From contig JBJXFX010000062.1 in the NCBI GenBank assembly GCA_046152925.1, positions 1-16,689 on the forward strand: a stretch of DNA of 16,689 bases, read 5' to 3'. The DNA comes from CAMAUF01 sp046152925 (GTDB lineage: Bacteria > Chloroflexota > Dehalococcoidia > Tepidiformales > Tepidiformaceae). This document shows, in pieces, positions 1 to 5,967 of the stretch (its first letter is position 1; every line of letters starts with the position of its first letter). Made by a program: the position numbers and the translations under genes. The notes below the pieces were generated by a model. The model was not told where the DNA came from, made no database searches, and saw only the letters and a list, made by a program, of their open reading frames with translations.

Positions 1-892
1 AGCGGTCCGCCAACTCCGTGCGCAGGTTCCGCTTGGAGGCGACGGCGGCCTTCGCGGTCGCCTCCTCACGGGCGAAGGCGACAAGGTCGGTCGCGATCAG
101 TTGGTGGGCGACGCTGGAGGCGATGCCGCTGCGTTCGAAGTCGAGCGTCGTCGTCGCCGTATACCAACCGCGGTTCTCCTCGCCGAGCAGGGCCGTCCGC
201 GGGATGCGCGCGTCTTCGAAGTAGACCTCGTTGAACTCGTGGCTGGAGAGCATATTCACCAGCGGCCGCACGGTGATCCCGGGCGTCTTCATGTCGACGA
301 GGAAGTAGCTGATGCCGCGGTGTTTGGGAGCGTCCGGGTCCGTGCGGGCGATAAGGATGCCCATGTGCGCCATGTGCGCGCCCGACGTCCAGATCTTCTG
401 GCCGTTTAGGACATAATCGTCGCCATCTCTGATGGCGCGGGTTTGCAGCGAGGCGAGGTCGGAGCCGGCGCCCGGCTCGCTGAACAGCTGGCACCACATG
501 TCTTCGCCCGAAAGGATGCGCGGGAGGTAGCGCTCCTTCTGTTCGGGCGTGCCGTAGACCATGATCGTGGGACCGGCCCAGCCGTGGCCGATCCCGCCGC
601 CGCGTGGCGCCCGCCGCCAGGCGAACTCCTCCGAGAGGATGAACTGCTCGCGAATGCTGAGGCCGCCTCCGCCGTACTCCTTGGGCCAGTGTGGCGCGCC
701 CCAGCCTTGTTCGTTCAGCTTCTTCGTCCACTCGCGGTAGAAGTCGCGAAAGGCGCCATCGGCACGGCCACCGGCGTTGAACAGGCCCCACTCGCCGGGC
801 CGTGCGCCGACCTCAGCCGGGAACTCGTTATCGAGGAACGAGCGCACGTGGGCGCGAAAGGTGGCTTCTTCGGGGCTATCGCGGAACTCCAT
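1..892 (-). CDS. Acyl-CoA dehydrogenase (3'-truncated by window edge)
   Basis: Reading the minus strand from ATG 892-890 gives 297 codons with no stop before the window edge, so the C-terminus is missing. The protein begins MEFRDSPEEATFRAHVRSFL and carries the acyl-CoA dehydrogenase middle-domain signature QLFSEPGAGSDLASLQT, followed by NGQKIWTSGAH. These are the usual FAD- and substrate-contacting segments of the family, which oxidises acyl-CoA to 2-enoyl-CoA with FAD and passes electrons to ETF. The catalytic base usually lies in the last third, so it cannot be checked. A GGAGGG ribosome-binding site stands 6 bases before the ATG. The substrate (straight-chain, branched or steroid side-chain acyl-CoA) cannot be told from this fragment. 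It lies 86 bp downstream of the regulator gene on the same strand and could be co-transcribed with it. Confidence 0.93.
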   Translation of the reverse strand, partial: MEFRDSPEEATFRAHVRSFLDNEFPAEVGARPGEWGLFNAGGRADGAFRDFYREWTKKLNEQGWGAPHWPKEYGGGGLSIREQFILSEEFAWRRAPRGGGIGHGWAGPTIMVYGTPEQKERYLPRILSGEDMWCQLFSEPGAGSDLASLQTRAIRDGDDYVLNGQKIWTSGAHMAHMGILIARTDPDAPKHRGISYFLVDMKTPGITVRPLVNMLSSHEFNEVYFEDARIPRTALLGEENRGWYTATTTLDFERSGIASSVAHQLIATDLVAFAREEATAKAAVASKRNLRTELADR

Positions 893-978
893 CTGGGACC
901 CTCCGGGAGCGGGCTGCGGCGCGACTATCGTGCGTGTTCACCGCCCATGGCTCCAGATGGTGCGGCAGCTTCGGGCGC

Positions 979-2148
979 CTACCAGCCGTTCGAGGGCGCC
1001 TTCGACCCCGCCCGTGCCTCCGTAGGGTCGAGCTTGTAGCCGACGCCGCGGACCGTCTGGATGCGGCGGGCTTCGTCGCCGAGCTTGCGGCGGAGACGCT
1101 GGATGTGGGTGTCGATGGTGCGGTCCGTCATCTCCAGGTCGCCGTCCCAGATCCGCTCGATCAGTTCATCACGGTGGAAGGCGCGGCCGGGGTGGGCCAT
1201 GAACAGGTGGAGGAGGTCGAACTCCTTCGGCGTCACGGCGAGCTCGACGCCAGCGGTTGTGACCGTGTGAGTCAGCGGATTGAGGCGCAGGTCGCCGACG
1301 ACGACGGCCGCTTCCGCGAAGGGCACGGCTTCGGGGCTCACCGCCTCCGGCGCTTGCGGCAGCGCGGCGAAGCTGACCCCGGCTGTGGGCGTGGGCGTGG
1401 GCGTGGGCGTGGGCGTGGGCGTGGGCGTGGGCTCGGCCTCAGCCGTCACGACGTAGCGGCGGGTGGGCCGGTTGGGGCCGAGGATCCAGGCGCCGATCGT
1501 GGTCGAAACGAGGGCCAAGCCGCGGAGACTCGCCAACGTGACCGCGATGAAGGCAGCACCGGCGAGTCCGAGCACGATGGCCGCCGGGTACGTTTCGATG
1601 ATCAGGTCGTCAGCGGTGAGGATGCCAGCGTCGTCGAGCGCCATCAAGACGGGTATCGATGTCAGTGCTGCGGCCGCCGAAACGGCAGTCACGGCGATTG
1701 AGAAGGTGGCCACGCCCTCGACCGATCGATACAAAAGGAAGGCAAAGCAACGCCATGTGAACCACGAGAGTGCGCGCTGGCCCAGGCGCTGCCGCCAGGG
1801 CATGCCGGGCTCCAGGTCGAACGGGACCGGGGGTATCCGCCGGCCGACGAGCGCGTTGGTCATCTGGACATCGATCGACGTGAGCGCGCACCAGCCGAAC
1901 ATCGTGAAGATGAGGAGCGGGATGCCCGCGAGAGTGACGGCGAGCCCGCCGCCGACGGCGACGAGTGTGACCAATGCCACGAAGTACGCCAGCCCAAGCG
2001 GGAACGAGATAAGGAGATATACGAGGCTCGTGTAGGTGCGTGGCGCCTTGAGCGTGCGCCAAAGCCCCCGGACGGGCCCGCCACCAGGTGCCGCCGTTGC
2101 CCCGTCCGTCATGCGCCAGACTCTCTCCGTCGTGCCGAATGCGCTCAT
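979..2148 (-). CDS. Membrane 'Sensor'-domain protein fused to OmpR/PhoB-type winged helix (one-component regulator)
   Basis: 389 residues. Residues about 41-215 hold four hydrophobic segments (about 41-62, 66-90, 142-170, 187-212) in the arrangement of the putative 'Sensor' domain usually found in front of actinobacterial and Chloroflexota histidine kinases, including LGLAYFVALVTLVAVGGGLA and the RxxxSWFTWRCFAFLLYR stretch. A Thr-Pro repeat (about 239-255) and an Ala/Pro-rich stretch lead to a C-terminal winged helix (about 281-375) with VTPKEFDLLHLF, the recognition helix DRTIDTHIQRLRRKL and the wing VRGVGYKL. There is no receiver domain, no kinase and no phospho-acceptor Asp, so it should act as a membrane-bound transcription factor, in the manner of CadC/ToxR but with the DNA-binding end at the C-terminus. 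ATG 2148 is preceded by a weak GAGGA; an in-frame ATG at 2112 is a possible alternative start. An 11-bp direct-repeat array lies 62 bp upstream. Confidence 0.88.
   Translation of the reverse strand: MSAFGTTERVWRMTDGATAAPGGGPVRGLWRTLKAPRTYTSLVYLLISFPLGLAYFVALVTLVAVGGGLAVTLAGIPLLIFTMFGWCALTSIDVQMTNALVGRRIPPVPFDLEPGMPWRQRLGQRALSWFTWRCFAFLLYRSVEGVATFSIAVTAVSAAAALTSIPVLMALDDAGILTADDLIIETYPAAIVLGLAGAAFIAVTLASLRGLALVSTTIGAWILGPNRPTRRYVVTAEAEPTPTPTPTPTPTPTPTAGVSFAALPQAPEAVSPEAVPFAEAAVVVGDLRLNPLTHTVTTAGVELAVTPKEFDLLHLFMAHPGRAFHRDELIERIWDGDLEMTDRTIDTHIQRLRRKLGDEARRIQTVRGVGYKLDPTEARAGSKAPSNGW
1385..1432. repeat. Eight tandem copies of a 6-bp repeat (GTGGGC) encoding a Thr-Pro linker
   Basis: Eight uninterrupted copies of GTGGGC on the plus strand. 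Read on the minus strand they encode alternating Thr and Pro (residues about 239-255) between the membrane domain and the winged helix of the regulator. The unit is a multiple of three, so copy-number change would lengthen or shorten the linker without breaking the frame. The repeat is perfect at the DNA level although synonymous Pro and Thr codons exist, which points to recent slippage expansion. Confidence 0.95.
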
Positions 2149-2183
2149 CGCTGCCGTCCTCGTCCTGAAAGCTGATGGCTCCC

Positions 2184-2189
2184 AGGCTA
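2184..2189 (-). promoter_or_regulatory. Possible -10 element of the sensor-regulator gene
   Basis: TAGCCT on the minus strand would place transcription start near 2177, giving a leader of about 29 bases. The direct-repeat array then spans about -33 to -76, the place where PhoB-type activators sit in place of a -35 box. No good -35 hexamer is visible. This is a weak call resting mainly on its position relative to the repeats. Confidence 0.3.
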
Positions 2190-2209
2190 GGGCGAGCGCC
2201 GGTGATGAT

Positions 2210-2253
2210 TGTCACAGATCGGTCACAAGGGCTTCAAAGGGGCGTCACATTTC
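2210..2253. promoter_or_regulatory. Four 11-bp direct repeats (pho-box-like operator)
   Basis: The core GTCACA occurs at 2211, 2222 and 2244, and a degenerate copy TTCAAA occupies the missing phase at 2233, so four cores sit at exact 11-bp steps. OmpR/PhoB-family winged helices bind head-to-tail to direct repeats with an 11-bp period, and the E. coli pho box has a similar TGTCA core. The array lies in the 140-bp gap upstream of the gene for a protein with exactly this kind of DNA-binding domain, so autoregulation is the simplest reading. Binding itself is inferred. Confidence 0.6.
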
Positions 2254-2288
2254 GCCCAAGAGGGGTCTCGCGGCCTCGATGGCCGCGA

Positions 2289-2852
2289 TCAGCGGATGCG
2301 GAGGCTGAAGAGGTCGGCGACCTTCGCGTGGAATCCGGGGAGGACGGCGTCGCCGGTGAGTGTGTCCTCGGCCTTGAGGCGCCTCCCGGAGCTATCGAGG
2401 CGGTAGACCATGACCGTCTGGCTGGCGGGGTGGAGGACCCAAATGAGTTCGACGCCGGCTTCGAAGTACTCGCTGATTTTGCGGTCGATGTCAGCGGCGA
2501 TGTCTCTCGGCGAGACGACTTCGACTACAAGCGCGGGCACTGCGTGGACGAAGCCATCCGGCACGGCGTCCTCGGGGTAGGCCTCTTTGCGGATGAAGGA
2601 GGCGTCGGGCTTGCGATAGCGGCGCGGGTGTCCGGGCCAGATCTGGAACGCGGTCTCGTGCGGCGCGGGCACCCACCCGAGGTCATCCGTGGCTGCGGCA
2701 TCCGCTAGTCGCTGCCTGACGTTGAACCCGATCCACGTTGTCGCTGCGGCCACGGGGAGCTTCACCCACCTTCCGTCGACGTACTCGTAGCCGTCCCGTT
2801 CGGGGAGGTCGGGCCACGTTTCCGGTGGGGCCATAACTGCCGTTGCGGTCAT
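2289..2852 (-). CDS. Uma2-family (PD-(D/E)XK-like) putative endonuclease
   Basis: 187 residues. The family core is clear: KPDASFI (about 80-86), then PALVVEVVSPRD, then DIDRKISEYFEAGVELIWVL, the usual order in Uma2 (formerly DUF820) proteins with a restriction-endonuclease fold. In this family the Asp of the PDxxF motif, the Glu of VVEVVSP and the Lys of the RKxxEY stretch form the presumed metal site, and all three are present. Substrate and biological role are unknown for the family; such genes are abundant and scattered in cyanobacteria and Chloroflexota. The start is ATG 2852 with GGAGGT six to seven bases upstream. It sits between a CopD-like gene and the membrane regulator without an evident functional link. 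Confidence 0.88.
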   Translation of the reverse strand: MTATAVMAPPETWPDLPERDGYEYVDGRWVKLPVAAATTWIGFNVRQRLADAAATDDLGWVPAPHETAFQIWPGHPRRYRKPDASFIRKEAYPEDAVPDGFVHAVPALVVEVVSPRDIAADIDRKISEYFEAGVELIWVLHPASQTVMVYRLDSSGRRLKAEDTLTGDAVLPGFHAKVADLFSLRIR

Positions 2853-2870
2853 CGGCCTACCTCCGCAACT

Positions 2871-2876
2871 AGTATA
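2871..2876 (-). promoter_or_regulatory. -10 element of the Uma2 gene
   Basis: Minus-strand TATACT lies 18 bases before the Uma2 start codon. Transcription would begin near 2864, giving a leader of about a dozen bases that still contains the GGAGGT ribosome-binding site. No convincing -35 is seen. Confidence 0.5.
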
Positions 2877-2897
2877 TGTTTCGGGAGCTGCCCGGTG

Positions 2898-3452
2898 TTA
2901 GGTGCCCCGGATGGAGAAGTCCGACGTGTTCATCATCACGCCGAGGACCATGATCGTGAGTGCAAGCAGGAGTCCCGCGATGCTGACCGCCATCGATGCC
3001 ATGCGGGCGCTGCGGACCTCCGCCGGCGACGCGCCACGCCCCTTCGCCTGCTCGTCGATCCGGTCGATGAGTCGCGGGCCGACCACGAACGAATGGAGCG
3101 CGAGTGCGGCCAGCAGCACCAGGAAGAGGCTCATCTTGACGATGAAGAGCACTCCGTAGCGGATCGACGTGAACTCAGCGTCCTCATCGATGTTGTAGAA
3201 GTCGCGCCAGTCAGAGATCAGGTACGACCCAGCTGCGACCAAGAACACGAGCCCGAGGCCGCCGATGTAAAGAAATCGGCGCGTCAGCTTCCGCATGAGG
3301 TCGACGCGGACGCTTTGGTCGGCGATACCGCGGGAGACGGGCACCCAGGCGAAGGCGAGAAAGAACTGCGGGCCGACGAAGAGCGCGATCCCGAGGATGT
3401 GGAACCAGATCGCGATGATGTGGGCGATGTTCGTCGCGTCGCTGTTGCCCAT
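2898..3452 (-). CDS. CopD-like four-helix membrane protein
   Basis: 184 residues with four strongly hydrophobic segments (about 10-32, 62-80, 102-126 and 150-172). The opening HIIAIWFHILGIALFVGPQF has the two-histidine helix and Gly-Pro turn common to the copper-resistance CopD/DUF2269-type superfamily, where such proteins are thought to move or handle copper or to act in membrane redox processes. No CopC partner is next to it, so a copper role is not supported by context, and the exact family is uncertain. ATG 3452 follows a strong GAGGAGGG site. It is divergent from proA, and a small inverted repeat covers its likely promoter. Confidence 0.6.
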   Translation of the reverse strand: MGNSDATNIAHIIAIWFHILGIALFVGPQFFLAFAWVPVSRGIADQSVRVDLMRKLTRRFLYIGGLGLVFLVAAGSYLISDWRDFYNIDEDAEFTSIRYGVLFIVKMSLFLVLLAALALHSFVVGPRLIDRIDEQAKGRGASPAEVRSARMASMAVSIAGLLLALTIMVLGVMMNTSDFSIRGT

Positions 3453-3470
3453 GGCGGCCCTCCTCGTGAC

Positions 3471-3494
3471 GTCTGTCCATTAGACGAGACAGAC
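3471..3494. promoter_or_regulatory. Inverted repeat GTCTGTC/GACAGAC over the CopD-like gene promoter
   Basis: A perfect 7-bp inverted repeat (3471-3477 and 3488-3494) brackets a minus-strand TCTAAT at 3484-3479, which is a good -10 for the gene starting at 3452 (leader about 20 bases with a strong ribosome-binding site). A third GTCTGTC lies at 3562-3568, directly before the proA ATG. The placement fits a repressor operator in a divergent promoter region. The protein that would bind is unknown. Confidence 0.4.
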
Positions 3495-3553
3495 TCGGGA
3501 AAGGCGAGCCCGCACCGCACCGGACTGCCTTCGTCCGGCCGGGGAGGATGCCA

Positions 3554-3559
3554 TACACT
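3554..3559 (+). promoter_or_regulatory. -10 element of proA
   Basis: TACACT lies 9 bases before the chosen proA ATG at 3569, which would give a leaderless or nearly leaderless message. This agrees with the absence of a usable ribosome-binding site before that codon. A small hairpin-capable repeat (CCGGAC at 3520-3525, GTCCGG at 3533-3538) lies upstream of it. Confidence 0.45.
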
Positions 3560-3568
3560 GGGTCTGTC

Positions 3569-4852
3569 ATGAGCACCGCACCCGTATCCTTCATCCGCGA
3601 GCGCGCCTCCGCAGCCCGCTCGGCGGCCCGCCAGATCGCCCAGCTCTCCACCGACGCCAAGAATCGCGCACTTCGCCGCGTGGCCGAGCTTCTGGAGATT
3701 GAGCAGGCGCCGGTGCTCGAAGCGAACGCGCGAGACCTGGAGGCGGGTGGCGAGGCCGGCCTCGATGCCTACTTTCTGGAACGCCTGACGCTCACGCCGG
3801 ACCGGCTTCGTGGCATCGCCAACGACACGCGGGCGGTGGCGGCGTTGCCCGACCCGATCGGCGAGGAGTTCGACGTGCGGACGCTGCCGAACGGGCTGCT
3901 CATCGGCCGCCGTCGCGTGCCGCTTGGCGTGGTCGCCTGTATTTATGAGTCGCGGCCGAACGTGACCATTGACATCGCGGCGCTCTGCCTGAAGAGCGGT
4001 AACGCGACCATTTTGCGCGGCGGTAAAGAGGCGCGGCACAGCAACGCCGCCTTGGGCGAGCTGCTCCAACGCGGCTTGGCCGAAGCCGGCATCCCCGGCG
4101 ATGGCGTCCAGGTGATCAGCGACCCGGACCGCGGCCATGTGGACGAACTCCTTGAGATGCACGACCTCGTCGACATCATCGTCCCGCGCGGTGGCCCAGC
4201 CCTGATCGACTACGTGCGGCGCAAGGCGACGATGCCGGTGGTCGCCCACGGCGACGCCATCGTCCAGATTTACATCGATCAGGAGGTGGACCTTGGGATG
4301 GCGGTCGAGGTCGTTGACAACGCGAAGACGCGGCGCTACTCGATCTGCAACGCGGTCGATACGCTGCTCGTCCACCACGCCAGCGCGCCAGCGTTCCTTT
4401 CGGCGCTGAGCGAGCGCTGGGGCGGCAAGGTCGCGCTGGTGGCGGACGGCCGCGCGCAGTCGTTGCTCGCCGACCACGCCGCCGCCGGCCACCCAGTGTC
4501 GGTCGCGACCGAAGGCGACTGGCAGTCCGAGCACCTCGCGCTCAAGGTCGGCGTGCGGATCGTGGACTCGATGGACGACGCGGTCGCGCACATCGAGCGC
4601 TACGGCAGCCACCACAGCGACGCGATCCTCACCAATAACTACGCCAACGCGATGCGCTTCCTGGAGGAGGTGGATTCGGCCTGCGTGTACGTCAACGCGA
4701 GCACTCAGTTCACCGATGGCGCCCAGTTCGGCCTCGGCGCTGAGGTGGGGATTTCGACCCAGAAGATGCACGCGCGGGGCCCGATGGGCTTGCGCGAGCT
4801 GACCAGCTACAAATGGACCATCCTCGGGAAGGGGCAGGTGCGGCCGCTATGA
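3569..4852 (+). CDS. proA: Gamma-glutamyl phosphate reductase (glutamate-5-semialdehyde dehydrogenase)
   Basis: ProA catalyses the second step of proline synthesis, reducing gamma-glutamyl phosphate with NADPH to glutamate semialdehyde in the cytosol. The 413-residue product has the family's usual length and motifs: VACIYESRPNVTIDIAALCL, then SGNATILRGGKEA, and the catalytic cysteine in RRYSICNAVDTLLVH (Cys about 260). The C-terminal FGLGAEVGISTQKMHARGPM is also typical. I chose ATG 3569 over the in-frame ATG 3548 because homologues begin near this point, the GGGGAGG before 3548 abuts that ATG with no spacing, and the TACACT promoter element would exclude 3548 from the message. proB is not adjacent. 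The stop overlaps the next gene by ATGA. Confidence 0.95.
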   Translation: MSTAPVSFIRERASAARSAARQIAQLSTDAKNRALRRVAELLEIEQAPVLEANARDLEAGGEAGLDAYFLERLTLTPDRLRGIANDTRAVAALPDPIGEEFDVRTLPNGLLIGRRRVPLGVVACIYESRPNVTIDIAALCLKSGNATILRGGKEARHSNAALGELLQRGLAEAGIPGDGVQVISDPDRGHVDELLEMHDLVDIIVPRGGPALIDYVRRKATMPVVAHGDAIVQIYIDQEVDLGMAVEVVDNAKTRRYSICNAVDTLLVHHASAPAFLSALSERWGGKVALVADGRAQSLLADHAAAGHPVSVATEGDWQSEHLALKVGVRIVDSMDDAVAHIERYGSHHSDAILTNNYANAMRFLEEVDSACVYVNASTQFTDGAQFGLGAEVGISTQKMHARGPMGLRELTSYKWTILGKGQVRPL

Positions 4853-5169
4853 TCTATTTCGAACGGGAGTGCCGGACTGCGGCATCTGAGTCGTACATGG
4901 TCTTCGAAGATGGTGGCCTCGTTGGCCGTATCGACATCCATTACCAGGCGGAGCAGGTGCATGCGACGCTCTGTACTACCGCCGACGCCGACGAAGCGCG
5001 CATCCAGCAGCTGATCGATAGCGCCGACGAACAGTTGGTGATGACGGCGAACCCCTACCGCGAGGACTTCATTGTGACGGTGTGGAAGGGCTCGCCAGCG
5101 GGTGTCTACAGCGACGACAGCAGCGAAGACGATGACGATGACGACGAGGACGCCTTCCGTCTGAACTGA
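4849..5169 (+). CDS. Small acidic protein coupled to proA, function unknown
   Basis: 106 residues starting MIYFERECRTAASESYMVFE. Its ATG at 4849 overlaps the proA stop (ATGA), which implies translational coupling. The first 85 residues look like a compact alpha/beta fold with alternating strands (VGRIDIHY, VHATLCTT, FIVTVWKG). The C-terminus is a run of Asp and Glu (DDSSEDDDDDDEDAF) that is probably disordered. I do not recognise the family. An upstream in-frame ATG at 4813 lies inside proA and is less likely. The junction with proA suggests shared expression but gives no firm clue to function. Confidence 0.75.
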   Translation: MIYFERECRTAASESYMVFEDGGLVGRIDIHYQAEQVHATLCTTADADEARIQQLIDSADEQLVMTANPYREDFIVTVWKGSPAGVYSDDSSEDDDDDDEDAFRLN

Positions 5170-5198
5170 CGGAGGAGGCGCGGGCCTGGTCGGGGCGG

Positions 5199-5204
5199 TA
5201 TGCT
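5199..5204 (+). promoter_or_regulatory. -10 element of the VapB-like gene (leaderless start)
   Basis: TATGCT ends 7 bases before ATG 5211, the spacing expected when transcription starts at the initiation codon. GGAGGAGG at 5171-5178 lies too far upstream to serve this ATG. Confidence 0.4.
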
Positions 5205-5210
5205 GGCGAT

Positions 5211-5441
5211 ATGAAAGCGGTGGTTGAGATCGACGCCGACGTGGTCGAGCGACTTGGCTTCTCCGGGCGCGAGGCTGATCCCGGTGTCCACCAAGCGGTG
5301 AACGCGCTGCTCCGGGAGACGCTGGCCGCGCCGCGGCAAGGGGCCACGCCCGAGTTACCCTTGTGGCCCCTTGGGCTGAAGCTCGACATCGAATGCGTCT
5401 GGGAAGCGATAGACGCAACCGATCGCGGCGGCAACCGGTAG
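5211..5441 (+). CDS. VapB-like antitoxin
   Basis: 76 residues, beginning MKAVVEIDADVVERLGFSGR. The stop TAG (5439-5441) directly abuts the ATG of a PIN-domain toxin gene, the standard small-antitoxin-before-toxin order. The N-terminal beta-strand-like stretch and the absence of other domains fit a VapB-type DNA-binding antitoxin whose C-terminal half wraps the toxin, but the sequence alone does not reveal a specific VapB class. The call rests mainly on context. In such systems the antitoxin represses its own promoter and neutralises the RNase. With the toxin frame broken (see next gene), it may be a remnant. Confidence 0.6.
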   Translation: MKAVVEIDADVVERLGFSGREADPGVHQAVNALLRETLAAPRQGATPELPLWPLGLKLDIECVWEAIDATDRGGNR

Positions 5442-5878
5442 ATGCTGGCTGACGCCAACCTACTCATCTACGCGCTCGACCCAACATCGAGGTTCCACGC
5501 GGTCGCGCGGGCGTGGCTGGAGGCCGCGTTTCGGGGCAATGTCCGGCTGGGTGTCCCTTGGGTCTCTTACTGGCAGTCCTGCGAATAACGACCGACCACC
5601 GGATCTCGACGCGCCCTGTCCCAGTCGACGAGGTGATCCGCGTGATTGAGTCATGGCGCGCTTCGCCGGGGATTTGGATCCCCACTCCTGGCGATCTCCA
5701 CCTCTCCATCCTTGGAAGCCTCGCAGCGCGATACGGCCTCCGTGGTCCTGAGCTGATGGATGGTCATATCGCGGCGCTCGCGATGGAGCATGGATTGACG
5801 GTCGTATCCTTTGACCGCGGTTTTGCGCGATTCGAAGCCATTTCGTGGCTCAATCTAGCCACCCAAGTCACCAGGTAG
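5442..5878 (+). pseudogene. VapC-like PIN-domain toxin, broken by a one-base frameshift
   Basis: From ATG 5442 the frame reads MLADANLLIYALDPTSRFHA, a typical PIN-domain start with the first catalytic Asp (residue 4), through GVPWVS, and then hits TAA at 5586-5588. The downstream part continues in another frame: LLAVLRITTDHRISTRPVP, then GPELMDGHIAALAMEHGLTV and SFDRGFARF, the usual PIN C-terminal half with its acidic residues, ending at 5878. Adding one base in the TCTCTTAC stretch near 5563-5570 would give a continuous protein of about 145 residues, normal for VapC ribonucleases. There is no recognisable slippery heptamer, so this is either a recent inactivating deletion or a sequencing error. 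Confidence 0.82.
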
Positions 5879-5954
5879 GCTCGGCGGATGGCTACTCGTG
5901 TGGGGATGCGGCCAACCACGTTCGGCCACACGCGGCGTGTTCTGTGCTACTCGT

Positions 5955-5960
5955 TAGACT
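5955..5960 (+). promoter_or_regulatory. -10 element of the DUF2961 gene (leaderless start)
   Basis: TAGACT is followed by 7 bases and then ATG 5968. There is no ribosome-binding site between them, so transcription probably starts at or next to the A of the ATG. Confidence 0.4.
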
Positions 5961-5967
5961 GCGCTCC

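Noticed and set aside
66..791. 241-codon minus-strand frame rich in Arg/His/Pro
   Set aside because: It is an out-of-frame reading of the acyl-CoA dehydrogenase, whose true frame is open to the window edge and carries family motifs.
1385..1432. Tandem repeat as a possible CRISPR or replication iteron array
   Set aside because: The units are 6 bp, contiguous with no spacers, and lie inside a coding frame as Thr-Pro codons.
3284..4771. 495-codon open frame on the minus strand across proA and the CopD-like start
   Set aside because: It is antisense to a fully conserved proA, is rich in His/Arg/Val/Asp as typical of GC-rich shadow frames, and matches no family I know.
5560..5575. Programmed -1 frameshift in vapC
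   Set aside because: No X-XXY-YYZ heptamer and no stimulatory stem are evident, and VapC toxins are not known to use recoding.
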